Positions 11,840 to 23,392 of a DNA stretch of 46,737 nucleotides are shown here, piece after piece (the stretch's first letter is position 1; each line of letters begins with the position of its first letter). The notes beneath the pieces were generated by a model that had not been told where the DNA came from, searched no databases, and worked only from the letters and a program-made list of their open reading frames with translations. The stretch comes from Podochytrium sp. JEL0797 (taxonomy: Eukaryota > Chytridiomycota > Chytridiomycetes > Chytridiales > Chytriomycetaceae): the NCBI GenBank assembly GCA_027596195.1, contig JADGJG010000086.1, forward strand, positions 1 to 46,737, read 5' to 3'. The translations under genes and the position numbers were made by a program.

Positions 11840-14643
11840 TCAAGCAGCAGTAACGTTTCCCTTCCCCTTCTTGGCCTTCAACCCAGCCCACTTGCCACGC
11901 AAATACCCCGCATTCAAAATGCAAAGGAAAAACATAAACGCCAACACACGGTACCCCAACCCCAACCCCAGCATCACAATCAAATTGCGAACCGTGTTGC
12001 CTTGAACATATCCATACGCGTTGGTCAACAACGTGACATCGAAAATGTTGAGATACGGTTGAGCCCACAACCAATACTGCGCCTCCGCCATCCATCTGTT
12101 GACGCCCACGTTGAGAACAAACACGTACCCGTCCGCGGTAGCATCAAACAAACTGGGACCAAATCCGCAGAGAACTTCAGAAATGAGACCCGTGGTAACC
12201 GCAATAAGGGGTGCGTTTTCACGACGCACAAGCATCGAGATGGCCATTCCCAGTCCATAGACCCCAAAAAAGTTCAAAAAGAACAGCGCGAATTGCATCC
12301 CGAGCGCAATGGGCGGTTTCGACAAAAAGTAGTACAACGACGTGAAGTGAGCAGCCGCCAATAAGATGCGGTAAATGACGCTCACGTTCTTGCCAATAAA
12401 GTAAGCCACCGAGTTGTGCCCCGCCTCGCTCTCACGCTTGTAAACTGCCTTCTCCTCTGAAAAAACTTTGACTCCCGCAGGTGCGCTTGCAAGAGAAATC
12501 GCGATTCCAATGAGCATGGCGTACATGGATGCGTACCAAGTCTTTGGGGCTGGCGAAAGTGACGTGTATGGCGCAATGTAGTGTGCACTGAGCTCTCCGC
12601 CTGCTGCGATTCCCATAATGGCACCGGAGAGCAGTCCGACAAAGAGTTCGAGCATCAAGGCGGTCGCTAAGCGGGATTGCTGTGCAAGCGAACGGTTGTG
12701 CGAAAGACCCACTTGACGCAGGAACGACGCGCCACGCAGGTTAGCAATCTGCTTCATGGAGTCGATGGACGTTTCTGCCGACTTGGTTGGCTGAGTGGTT
12801 TGAACCGAGTGATTGCGGCCGTTCCACTCATCCACGAGACTGTTGACGTTGAGTCGCGTCAAGGGGATTCCGGAACGCAATTGTCCACGGCCTGCGAGAA
12901 TGTCCATGAGAGTGTCGGCAACGTTGGTGGAGGCTGGGAACTCGAATCCGAGCGATTCAAAGTATGGCTTGGCACCGGAAACTGGTCCAAAGTAGGCGGT
13001 GCGGCCTCCGGGAGCAATCATGAGGACATCGTCGAAGGACTCAAAGATTTCAACACGTGGCTGATGCACAACCGCAACAATGGTGAGACCGAGGCGGGAG
13101 ATGGAGGATAGAATGTTGACCGAGTCCATGGCAGAAGTGGAATCGAGACCAGAGGTGGGTTCGTCGAGGAATACCGAAAGTGGGGCAGCAGCGAGCTCCA
13201 TTCCAATGTTGACACGCTTGCGCTGACCACCGGAGATTCCTCTCTCGAGAACGTTTCCGATGCGCTTATGGGCGACCCCTGACAAGCTATTGAAGGAGGA
13301 CGAATCAGTTATAAATTGGCGATTTGCGACTCTAGAGTTACTCACTTGAGAGCTTTCAAAACGGCATCAACATGGGAATCGACTTCTTTGTTGGTCCAAG
13401 AGTCTGGGAGACGCGTTCTGGCCGCATAACGAATGTTCTCGCGAACAGAAAGCTCTTCAATCATGACGTCATCTTGGGGAACGTATCCAATCAGCTTGCG
13501 AAACATGTTCATTTCAGCGACCGAGTTGTTGATCTTGAGAGTTCCCGAGGTGCGGGCCACTTTTCCCATGAGCACGTTCATGAATGTGGTCTTTCCGGCA
13601 CCTGGCACCAAATATCGATAAGATACATGCTCTGATGATCACATAGAAACAGAATGGAGGGGAGTGACATACCAGATGGTCCCATAATCGCCGTCATCTT
13701 GCCCGCATTGATGGATCCAGAAACCCCCTGCAAAATATTCTTTCCATCCGGCAACGTCAAACTCAACCCTTCAAATTCATAATTCATTTGCAAGTCATCC
13801 TTCCCATTCAGACCTTTGTGAAACCCGTCCGTCAACGCAGAAATGTTGCGCTGGATTTCCGATGCTTCGAGACCTGCGTCGGACTTGAGAGTCTTGAACT
13901 CGTGGTGGTCGTCGGTGTCAAGAGTGGACTTTTTCTTGCCGAACAGCGATTGGTGTGGGTTCGTGCGCTTGTGTTCACGCATGCGGAGGGCGAGGTAGCC
14001 GAGAAGGAGGATCGCGTCGATGGCGAGGACGATGAGGAGGAGTCCGTAGTGGGCTTGAACGATGGTTCCGACGCTACAGAGACTCATGAACTCGCACTTG
14101 ATTGGGTTTGTGGTTCCGGCAACACAGTAGAATCCTTCCGGGCTATTTTGAAGGGGTGATATGAGCAGGGTCAGTGAACGCGCCGAGATATTGAGTGCTC
14201 TCGAACTGAAAAAATGGAACTCACCAAGGGAGAATGGTCTTGTGGTCGGGACAATAGAATCCAGAGGGGCAAGCCATGGGCTCAAAGATTCCCTGTGGGT
14301 TCCAACAGGGCGTGCCGTACGACCTGTAAAAGAAGCACGAGCCTGATGGCGGACACATGACTGGCCAGGTGCGGTTGTCACTGATGTCGAGATAAGGGCA
14401 AAAGAAGCCCGGCTTGCACGCGTTGTCGATGGTGGCTGGCAGGGTTCCGTTGAAGGTGAAGTCCAAAGGGAATCCTTGAGGGACGAGCGGGTTGCTGAAG
14501 CATCCAAATCCAGGCCCGTTGACTACGGCCTTGGGAATGGACGCTAGCATCGGAGTAATGTCAGGCAGTGTCCAGTTCTGTCCGATCTTTCGGGGCCCAT
14601 TGACGGTGAATGGATTGTATGTGGCGATAGAAGTGGGGTCCAT
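11840..14643 (-). CDS. ABCG-type half-transporter, tandem copy A
   Basis: This is an ATP-driven membrane exporter of the ABCG/White family; the substrate is unknown. Exons are 14643-14225, 14142-13673, 13601-13346 and 13286-11840, giving 863 residues. The Cys-rich N-terminal region (CKPGFFCPYL, CPPSGSCFFY, CPSGFYCPD, CPEGFYC) should be extracytoplasmic. It is followed by a membrane helix (YGLLLIVLAIDAILLLGYLA), a linker, and the ATPase with Walker A GPSGAGKTT, signature ISGGQRKR, Walker B VFLDEPTSGLD and switch VVHQPR. The C-terminal half holds the ABC2 membrane domain, and the tail is basic. The order TM, then ATPase, then TM with a Cys-rich ectodomain resembles plant ABCG24/28 proteins. No signal peptide is visible from ATG 14643. 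Codons just upstream are in frame and partly conserved with copy B, so an extra 5' exon is possible. Confidence 0.92.
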
Positions 14644-15141
14644 GTTGTGTTCCGTTTTGCGGGGAAAGTTGGGAGCGGCGTCGCCTTTTGTGCTCTCGCT
14701 GTCCCACGAATATTTTTGATTGAAAAAGCCCCACCGCACAATTTTTTTGGGATTTTGATTGACTGGCTCCCTTCAAGAGGGAAAGCCATTGGAGCATGTG
14801 TTCCTTTTCTGCGATATCTCCCGATGGGGGTCTGCATGTGGCGGTTGAGGACGAGCCAAGCCGAAGGCGCCGTTTGAGTGCTTTATTTCAAGTTTGAGTG
14901 TCGAATGGCATTTCCTGCAAAAGAGGGTGTTTGGGGGGTTTACCCCCCATTTTGCGGAAGTGGAAGCGATGAAGGGGGATCAAAGGGGGATTTCGAGAGG
15001 AGAAAAAGGAAAGCCGCTATTAATAGGAGTCGGTTTCAAGGGTGCCACCCGTGGTATGTTTACACCACTCCATTCTGCAGAACTTTACTCGTCATTTCTA
15101 TTTTGAAAAATTACGATTATTTATATTTAGGATAAAAAAAA
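14644..15141. other. Spacer between the tandem ABC genes
   Basis: About 500 bp without a supported gene, holding the upstream region of copy A and the 3' flank of copy B. On the plus strand a palindromic CCCTTCAAGAGGG (14769-14781) and CCATTGG (14786-14792) match a block upstream of copy B. The rest, including several short open frames, shows no recognisable coding pattern. Confidence 0.6.
14769..14792 (-). promoter_or_regulatory. Conserved CCAAT-box/palindrome block upstream of ABC copy A
   Basis: In gene orientation this reads CCAATGGC then CCCTCTTGAAGGG, about 125-150 nt before the ATG. Copy B has the same order at 18060-18083, with a perfect 5-bp inverted repeat (CCCTT-CAC-AAGGG on the plus strand). 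Conservation between the duplicates and the CCAAT core suggest a promoter element. Simple carry-over from a recent duplication is the alternative. Confidence 0.45.
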
Positions 15142-17945
15142 TCATGCACTAGTAACGTTCCCTTTTCCTTTCTTGGCCTTCAACCCAGCCCACTTGCCAC
15201 GGAAATACCCAGCATTCAAAATGCACAGGAAAAACACAAACGCCAACACGCGGTACGCCAATCCCAACCCCAGCATCGCAATCAAATTGCGAGTCGTGTT
15301 GCCTTGAACATATCCATACGCGTCCGTCAACAACGTGACATCGAAAATGTTGAGATACGGTTGAGCCCACAACCAATACTGAGCCTCAGCCATCCACCTA
15401 TTGATGCCAATGTCGAGAATGAACACGTATCCGTCCGCCGTTGCACTATTCAAATCGGGACCAAACCCACAGAGAACTTCAGAAATGAGACCCGTAGTAA
15501 CGGCAATGAGGGGCGCATTTTCACGACGAACGAGCATCGAGATGGCCATTCCAAGTCCATAGATGCCAAAAAAGTTGAGAAACAACAGAGAGAATTGCAT
15601 GCCAACTGCGATGGGCGGTTGCGACAAGAAGTAATAGAGGGACGTGAAGTGAGCCGCAGCCAAGAGGATGCGGTAAATAACGCTCACGTTTTTGCCAATA
15701 AAGTAGGCAACCGAGTTGTGCCCCGCCTCGCTCTCACGCTTGTATACTGCCTTCTCTTCCGAAAAGACCTTGACTCCCGCAGGTGCACTTGAGAGAGAAA
15801 TGGAGATTCCAATGAGCATTCCATACATGGATGTATACCAAGTCTTTGTAGCTGGCGAAAGGGGCGTGTATGGAGCAATGTAGTGTGCATTGAGTTCCCC
15901 CCCCCCAGCGACTCCCATAATCGCACCAGCAACAAGTCCGACAAAAATTTCGAGCATCAAGGCGGTCGCCAAACGAGACTGTTGGGTAAGCGAACGGTTG
16001 TGCGAAAGGCCCACTTGACGCAGGAATGACGCGCCACGCAGATTGGCGATCTGCTTCATGGAGTCGATGGACGTTTCTGCCGACTTGCTTGGCTGGGTGG
16101 TTTCAACCGAGTGATTGCGGTTGTTCCACTCGTCCACGAGGCTGCTGGCGGTGAGTCGGGTCAAGGGGATTCCGGAACGCAGTTGTCCGCGGCCTGCGAG
16201 AATGTCCATCAGAGTGTCAGCAACGTTGGTGGAGGCTGGGAACTCGAATCCGAGCGATTCAAAGTATGGCTTGGCACCGGAAACTGGTCCAAAGTAGGAG
16301 GTGCGACCACCGGGAGCAATCATGAGGACATCGTCGAAAGACTCAAAGATTTCAACACGCGGCTGATGGACGACGGCGACAATCGTGAGACCGAGGCGGG
16401 AGATGGAGGACAGAATGTTGACCGAGTCCATTGCAGAAGTGGAGTCGAGACCAGAGGTTGGTTCATCAAGGAAAACTGAAAGTGGCGCAGCAGCCAGCTC
16501 CATTCCAATGTTGACACGCTTGCGCTGACCACCGGAGATCCCTCTCTCGAGAACGTTTCCGATGCGCTTGTGGGCGACTCCAGACAAGCTATTGAAGGAG
16601 GACGAATCAGTTATATATTGGCAATTTGCGAATCCAGAGTAACTCACTTGAGTGCCTTCAAAACGGCATCAACGTGGGAATCGACCTCTTTGTTGGTCCA
16701 CGAGTCCGGGAGACGCGTTCTGGCTGCATAACAAATGTTCTCGCGAACAGAGAGTTCTTCAATCATGACGTCATCTTGGGGAACGTATCCAATGAGCTTG
16801 CGGAACGTACTCATTTCAGCGACCGAGTTGTTGATCTTGAGAGTTCCGGATGTACGAGCCACTTTTCCCATGAGGACGTTCATGAATGTGGTCTTTCCGG
16901 CACCTGACATCAAATATCGATGAGATATGCGCTTTGATCATCAAATGGAGACAGAATATAGGGAGTGAAATACCAGATGGTCCCATAATCGCCGTCATCT
17001 TGCCCGCATTGATGGACCCAGAAACCCCCTGCAAAATATTCTTTCCATCCGGCAACGTCAAACTCAATCCTTCAAACTCATAGTTCATTTGCAAGTCATC
17101 CCTCCCATTCAGACCCTTGTGGAACCCGTCTGTCAGCGCAGAAATGTTGCGCTGGATTTCCGTCGCATCGAGAGCCATGTTGGATTTGAGATACTTCAAC
17201 TCGGGCTGGCCGGCCGCGTCCAAAGTGGGCATTTTTTTACCCAAAAGCGATCGATGTGGGTTCGCGCGCTTGTACTCACGCATGCGGAGAGTGAAGTAGC
17301 CGACAAAGAGGATCGCGTCGATGGCGAGGGCGATGAGGAGGAGGCCGTAATGGGCTTGCACGATGGTTCCGACGCTACAGATACTCATGAACTCGCACTT
17401 GATTGGAGTTGTGGTTCCAGCTACACAGTAGAATCCTTCTGGGCTGTTTTGAAGGAGGTGTGATGAGAGGGTTAGTGAACGCGCCGAGGTTTTCGAATAA
17501 AAAATATGTAAATCTCTGTAAATCACCAAGGGAGAATGGTTTTATGGTCCGGACAATAGAATCCAGAGGGGCAAGCCATGGGCTCAAAGATTCCCTGCGG
17601 GTTCCAACAGGGTGTTCCGTACGACCTGTAAAAGAAGCAATCACCTGATGGCGGACACATCACTGGCCAGGTGCGGTTGTCACTGATGTCGAGATAGGGG
17701 CAGAAGAAGCCCGGCTTGCACGCGTTGTTGACGGTAGCTGACAGGGTCCCGTTGGAGGTGAAGTCCAAAGGGAATCCTTGAGGGACGAGCGGGTCGCTGA
17801 AGCAACCGTATCCGGGACCGTTGATCACGGCCGTGGGAATGGACGCGAGAAAGGGGGTTATATCAGGCAATGTCCAGTTCATTCCGATCTTTCGGGAGCC
17901 ATTGACGGTGAAGGGATTGTACGTGGCGATAGAAGCGGGGTCCAT
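15142..17945 (-). CDS. ABCG-type half-transporter, tandem copy B
   Basis: This is the paralogue of the neighbouring transporter, with the same architecture and identical exon lengths (419, 470, 256 and 1447 nt). Exons are 17945-17527, 17443-16974, 16903-16648 and 16588-15142, giving 863 residues. The Cys-rich ectodomain, the single N-terminal membrane helix, Walker A (split by an intron between GPSG and AGKTT), ISGGQRKR, VFLDEPTSGLD and the ABC2 membrane domain are all intact. Differences from copy A are scattered substitutions, for example in the linker after the first helix and in the membrane domain, so both copies look functional. The first intron has a GTGATT donor where copy A has GTGAGT. 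Same strand and head-to-tail order indicate a recent tandem duplication. Confidence 0.92.
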
Positions 17946-18430
17946 GTTGTATTCTGTTTGAAAGTTGGGAGCGGCGTCGCCTTTGTACTCTTATTGGCGC
18001 ACGAATTTTTGCGATTGTTTATGATTGACAAATGACAGAGCCCCAGGCCAGCGGCGACCCCCTTCACAAGGGAATGCCATTGGAAAATGTTTTCCTCTGG
18101 TTTCTGTGATTTTTCGATTTCAATGATTCCATGTCCTGAACGCGGGTGGGAAGAAAAGCGGCGTGCAAGCGGCGAGGACCCCGTGATCAAGTCAACAGAA
18201 TTACAAGTCCAAATCAGCGTTCCCAGCGATCAATCCTCAAGAAAAAATTTCGCGAATAATAGATTAGAATATTTTTTACATTCACGCGAGGAGAAAATCA
18301 GAGAAGACATCGAAAATCCAACGCAATTGCCTTCGCCCCTATTAGTTTATTTAGGGGTAGGTAGGTAAGAGAGAAAATATTTTGTTAAGATTAGAAAAAA
18401 AGAAAGGTAATAGGTAAATGAAAGCGACTT
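17946..18430. other. Intergenic region upstream of ABC copy B and downstream of COX18
   Basis: About 485 bp with no supported gene. It contains the CCAAT/palindrome block matching copy A, then AT-rich sequence leading to the COX18 stop codon. Confidence 0.6.
18060..18083 (-). promoter_or_regulatory. Conserved CCAAT-box/palindrome block upstream of ABC copy B
   Basis: The plus strand reads CCCTTCACAAGGG followed by CCATTGG. In gene orientation this is a CCAAT box next to a perfect inverted repeat, 115-140 nt before the start codon, mirroring copy A. Confidence 0.45.
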
Positions 18431-19629
18431 TTATTTTTTTTCTTCTTCCGGCTTCGCGTATACTTTCTGCAGAATCACATTCTGTACAAGACTGTACCCT
18501 GCGGACGAAGCCCAATATAGTGCCACTCCCTGTACGGTGCGCGATAAAAAAAACCGAATCAGTTTGGAATTCCGCTAAGGAAATATCAGAAAGTGAAACT
18601 CAACTGCAGGAAATTGAGTCGCCACTGGAACCATCAACACAGCCACTGATTGAAACAGCAGCTTGAATGCGCGTTGTCGAGGAGTCGGTTTCGCAACAGC
18701 CGACGTGTGGGTCTGTTTTTTTTGTTTGCGTGTAAGTGGGGTCATGAGTCCTTCACAGAGTTAACGGTACCTGAATATTCGCTAGATGCAACCCTCCAAT
18801 AATCAACGGCAACAATACAGTTGGATCCGGCGTGCTCAAATCCAAGAACCACATGAACCCTTCCGTCGTGAATCCATCCACAGGGATCCTCGCAGCAATC
18901 TCAGTCAATCCCGCCGTTACGTCACTCACAGCAGCAGCCCCCACACTCCCCGAAATCACATCCAAACTCTGTCCCGCAACCGCATCGACCCCAACCCCGT
19001 CCACCGCCGCCCCAGCTCCCAACCCAAACACGGGCGGCAAGCCCGCCAACCGCCTCACCGCCAACGAAACGCTCAAAAACAGCGGTACTTGGACCCACGG
19101 CAGCAAAAACGTGGCAGTTGGGTTACAGTTATGCTGCTTGTACAGTTGATCCGTTTTCGCTTTGAACTGTTTCTGGAGCGCCAGCGAAGACGCGTCGGGG
19201 TCTGCGAAGGGCCCGCCTTGGCGGTTGATGAGTGTGCGTTTGTATGTGGATTCCCAGGCGCGCAGCTGGGACCGGGAGAGGTGGTTAGTGGGAGGGGGGT
19301 TCCATTGGGGAGGGCATGCTTTTGCATTTTACCACAGGTTGGATTTTGGACATGCGGAGGACCCGTTCGCGCTGCACGATCGCAACGGGGAGAGTGAATG
19401 CGAGACGGAACAGAACGGTACCCGCTGTTGGTTGGGTAATGCATTAGAGAGGGAGAGAAAGGTTTTGGGTGATCGTACCCGCAATGGCACCGAACCACGG
19501 CAGCGACACGGGGGCAGAGTGGAGTGCCACAAAGACGGATGAGAATCCATCAATCAGGGAGGAGAATTGGCGACGGTGGTGTTGGGGTGCGAGGAGCCTT
19601 CGACTCTGGGGTATTCGGTGCAGCAACAT
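18431..19629 (-). CDS. COX18: Mitochondrial inner-membrane insertase COX18 (Oxa1/YidC family)
   Basis: Members insert membrane proteins into the mitochondrial inner membrane; COX18 exports the Cox2 C-terminus. Five exons read in frame: 19629-19479, 19424-19333, 19265-18771, 18712-18605 and 18529-18431, giving 314 residues. The start is an Arg/His/Ser-rich, acid-free leader typical of a mitochondrial presequence. Family features follow: LPWFGAIA and RLAFTLPVAIVQRERV in the first helical region, a hydrophilic loop, LLPWVQVPLFLSVSLAVRRL, STPDPTVLLPLIIGGLHLANIQ, VAVLMVPVATQFPAGVALYW, and a last helix before a basic tail ending KPEEEKK. The final intron (18530-18604) is needed to join TQFPA to GVALYW. 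COX18 is preferred over Oxa1 because of size and the short C-terminal tail, but the two are related. Confidence 0.85.
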
Positions 19630-19740
19630 TTCGAGCGAGAAAAAACCAACACAAAACGCGTGGAGAAATTATATTCTTATAGGCCCTGCTATAAAAAAAT
19701 GTAGAGTTTTTTTCCTTGATTAATACAAATCTTTTCATTC

Positions 19741-19746
19741 TTTATT
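19741..19746 (-). terminator. Candidate AATAAA poly(A) signal for SelO
   Basis: TTTATT on the plus strand, AATAAA in the gene's sense, lies 13 nt past the SelO stop codon at 19759. Confidence 0.4.
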
Positions 19747-19758
19747 TTCACCCAAATA

Positions 19759-22700
19759 TTAAGAACTTGGAGACAAAACAATATTGTCCTTTCGCTTTGG
19801 AACCTTTCCCCCCCACCGAGCGGCAGTTTCTTTATCAGCAGGAGAGCTCCACCCACCTAAACTGTCCGTTGTTTCTCCCCAAACATCCGCAACAAGAATT
19901 CTCAAAGCTTGGTTCATAACTTCCACTCCTTGACTCGTCAACTTGCTTGCCCCCGATTTATGCACCATCTTAGCAGGATCTTCTTTCGCTTTGATGGGTT
20001 CCCCCCGTTTCAACCTCGCCAACAACTCTTGCAATTCCACATCAAGTTCATCCTCCTTCACCTCCGCCGAAAGCGTCCTTGCCTCCGCCTCCGCCAAAAT
20101 CTTCAACTCCTCTTGCAACCTCATAATCTCCGCATCCACCGGCTGACACTCCGTCATCCCCGCCACTTTTTCCGCAACCTCTTCCAAAATCCACCCGCGT
20201 AACGAAAACCGGGGATTCCGTTTGCGCATCCTCGCGCGTCGTTGGGCGTCCTCATTGCGCAGGACTTGCTCCGAGAGTGGCACTTCTGGGTGCGTGGTGA
20301 TGGTTTCGAGGATCAAACGCGTGCGGTATTGAGTGAGCCAGGTTTGCCATCGTTGTGTGAGGTCGTGTTCTCCGGGAAAGAGTTCAGAGACTTGTGTGGG
20401 ACCTGCTGCTGCTGCTGGTTCATGCTGCTGGTCATCGCTTTGAGTGGGATTCACAGTGGTAGCGGTGGGATCTTCAGGCATTTTGAATTTGACAGCGTCC
20501 ATTCGGAGACTCGTTTTTTCAGTAATGGACATTCTCATGGCGGATATGCTTGCGCGTGGGTTGGGACCTGTAGCGATGATGGAGTTTCTCGTGGCGACAG
20601 AACCTCGCGTTGCAATGGAACTCCTTTTGTGTCTCTCGGATACAATCACTGAAGCGCGGCGCGTGCTCTTCTTTTTGTTGGCGTGAGGGTTGTGCACGTC
20701 TTCGGCAACGAGGATATCCACTAACGGGAACAAGTCTTCCTCTTCGTTGAGCGTGTTCACGTCACCCTCATTTCCCACCATCTCTCCCCCTTCTTCTTCC
20801 ATTGACTCCAAGGGCGGTTCCACGAGCTTCACTTCCTTAACCCCCGTTCCAACGACACTCTTTCTCTTCACAGGCTCAGCCGGTCGATCATTCATAAACT
20901 CCATCACTTCAATCTCATGTTCCGTCTCCGCCATCCCCTGCTTCATACTCGAAACCAACATGTCAAAACACCCACTAGGATTCTTGTCATTGATAAACTT
21001 TGAATTCTCCGCCTGTGCAGTCACAAGACTCGCGTTCACATCCTCCGCATGCAAATCCACCGCAATCAACGCGTCCAAGTCGAAAGACCCCTCCTTCGCA
21101 GCCGCCTTGATTTTGAGCAACTCTTGCTGCTTCTCGTGAAACTGGGGCACCGTCACAAACTGGGCCACCGTGGTGTCCGACATGGGTGCACCGAGTTCGG
21201 ATTTGAAGTCGCTCTCGGTGAGCCGGATTTGACCGAGCGCACGTAGGAAGGATGTGTAGTCTGTGTCTGTGTCGCTGAGGAGTTGGAGGAGGGGTTCAAT
21301 GAGGAGTTCGAGGTCGCTGGATTCGGGGGACAACAGTCCCAATTTCTAAAACGGTGTAATTTAATTTTAGCAATCCCTCTTTCCGCTTCCGCAGAGTAAC
21401 ATAACGGCACATAAACCAACCTTTCCCATCAAATCCGTAAACGTGTCCAAGAAAACAGTCTCATACGATTCCAGAATTCGTTCGACAATGTCCTTGCCAT
21501 CCACCCCATGCATGGGAGATCCCAGCTCATTAATCTCGTTCAACTCTACCAAGTCGACAAGCGTGCGGCCAAATTTGGATAGGTTCCAGTGCACGATTCG
21601 GGGCTGGTTTTCGAATCGGTATCGGCCCATGATGTCTGTACACACACAAGACTTAGAGAGAGAAATAACAAGGTGGAAGCTGTTCTCTTTACCTGTTGCT
21701 GAGCTGCATAGACATGGATCGTACGTGTCCATGAACAAGAACGGACCGTAATCCAACGTGATTCCGTGAACTGACATATTATCCTGAACCAAGATATTAG
21801 TCTCGATTAAAAACAAGTTAACAACTCTCACCGTGTTCAACACGCCATGAATAAACCCAGCCGCCTGCCACTCCGCACAGAGCCTCGCCGTCCGCTTCAC
21901 CACCTCCTGAAACATTTTCGCATACCGATTCAACTCGATTTCAACCGTCGTTTCGTCCGTATACGGTCCAATCAACCCGCCACCCATTCCCTTCGTGACA
22001 GCCTCATGCTCTGCAGGGTCTAACTCCGATTCGGGCTTCAACGCGTTTCCAAGGATGGAAATGACGGGGACTTTGGCCGTGCGGTGTGTGACTTGGAGTA
22101 CTTCATTGCGGGAGTCAAGGTCGGGGTAGTGGAATGTGATGATGTAGTCGGCGAGTTGGCGGAGATTGTCCATTTCTCCTCTATTCCAAAACCGAAAACA
22201 AGATGAGAAACGAAATATGAGGGAGTGTGTATGAAAGCAAACTCAACGAACAAACATCTCTCACCGATACCAAAACAACTCAAACGACCCAAACCTCACA
22301 AACGTAGGTGCCACTCTCGCCACCATCCCACCCGCTTCCAACCCCTTATCCCGATACACCCCCGTACTCCCCCCCACAAGTCCCAACGCACGCGTCGTAG
22401 GAATCCCAATCGCAGCCATATACTCAGACGCCAAAAACTCGCGAATGCATGCTTTCAAGGAAGCTCGTCCATCCGCCAAGGGCCGTGCATACGGCGTGCG
22501 TCCGCTTCCTTTGAGTTGGAGCTCGAAATGCATGTTATCGTTGGCATGGAAGGAGGAGGTTGTTTTCATGCTCATAAAGTGTTGGGTGCTGTTGGGGTCT
22601 GGAGCTGGAGTGGTGGGAACGACGATGCTGTGTCGTCGTTTGGAGTCTTTCTTGGGAATCGTAATCTCTCCGAGAGAGATACATCGACCGTCTCCGAGTT

Positions 22701-23285
22701 GTCCAACACTAAAGTTGAACGAATGTTTTAAGCAATGCGAAAACGCGAGACGAGAAGGGGCTTTACTAATATCCGAATTGGTGGCCACCGTAATTGTGCG
22801 CGTATGGCGCCAACTCGTTCGACAGGTCCGTTGCAGATATTGTAGTTCCAATAGCAGGATCGTCTGGATCAAGACATCTGCGGAAATTTGGTCCATGAAA
22901 AAAACAAGTGATGGATTTGTTGTGATTTTGTCTTACAGCAGTTTGGCAGTTTCTCTCGAGATGCAAAGAACCATCGGATCGGCTAAGGGTTCAGGCGCTA
23001 TAAAGGAGTATGCGGAAGCGCGAACGCATCTGCTAACGCGCATGATGGATTGCGTGCGTTTGTAAACGGCTGGATCGAATTCGGAAGATCAATAAAACGC
23101 GTTTGCGACTCGAAGAGGTTACCTTCGGCCGTTTCAGCATCCGTAGTGCTTGTGTGAGCATTTTTCGCCGGGGGCAGCACGCCGGGTGAAGAAGAACGCG
23201 AGAAATTGGGTTGGGTGGCTGGATCGTTGGGCAGGGACGCGCTATTCCGAGAGATGGTGTGAATGACAAGTGTCGATGAGGCTGA
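19759..23285 (-). CDS. SELENOO: SelO-family protein adenylyltransferase (YdiU/FMP40-like), start codon not placed
   Basis: SelO is a mitochondrial pseudokinase-fold enzyme that transfers AMP to proteins. Exons are about 23285-23123, 23069-22937, 22877-22767, 22708-22265, 22180-21832, 21783-21693, 21635-21421 and 21345-19759. Conserved blocks appear in order: SLPNDPAT, RASAYSFIAPEPLADP, YAHNYGGHQFGY, GQLGDGRC, LQLKGSGRTPYAR (ATP lysine), YRGEMDNLRQLADY, HGVLNTDNMSVHG (catalytic loop), LDYGPF (metal site) and RYRFENQP. The predicted protein is at least 1,030 residues, against roughly 500-700 for typical relatives. The excess lies in the last exon, in an acidic and Ser/Arg-rich stretch before the RNPRFSLRGW block. 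The C-terminus is LSPSS, without the Cys or Sec seen in relatives. No in-frame ATG lies in the first exon, so a short 5' exon is likely. Its promoter side faces the DUF2408 gene. Confidence 0.88.
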
Positions 23286-23392
23286 TCACTAATTACGTGA
23301 GTGAGTCGTAGATTCCCAACGCGTCTCTGAGGATGCGTTTGACATCCATTTTTTTCCCAATAAAAAATACGTCCAAGAAAAACACGCCACAC

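Noticed and set aside
11840..17945. The duplicated ABC block as a mobile element or segmental repeat with terminal repeats
   Set aside because: No terminal inverted repeats, target-site duplications or transposase; the similarity follows the genes and their promoters.
18418..18666. 82-residue plus-strand frame starting with a signal-peptide-like leader (MKATFIFFLLPASRILSA)
   Set aside because: It lies antisense to the last two COX18 exons, which encode family-conserved residues (TQFPAGVALYW), so it is a mirror frame.
22998..23180. Frameshift in the SelO N-terminus (two frames both looked coding)
   Set aside because: A 53-bp intron at 23070-23122 with a GTAACC donor and CCAG acceptor joins the frames exactly and keeps the family motif order.
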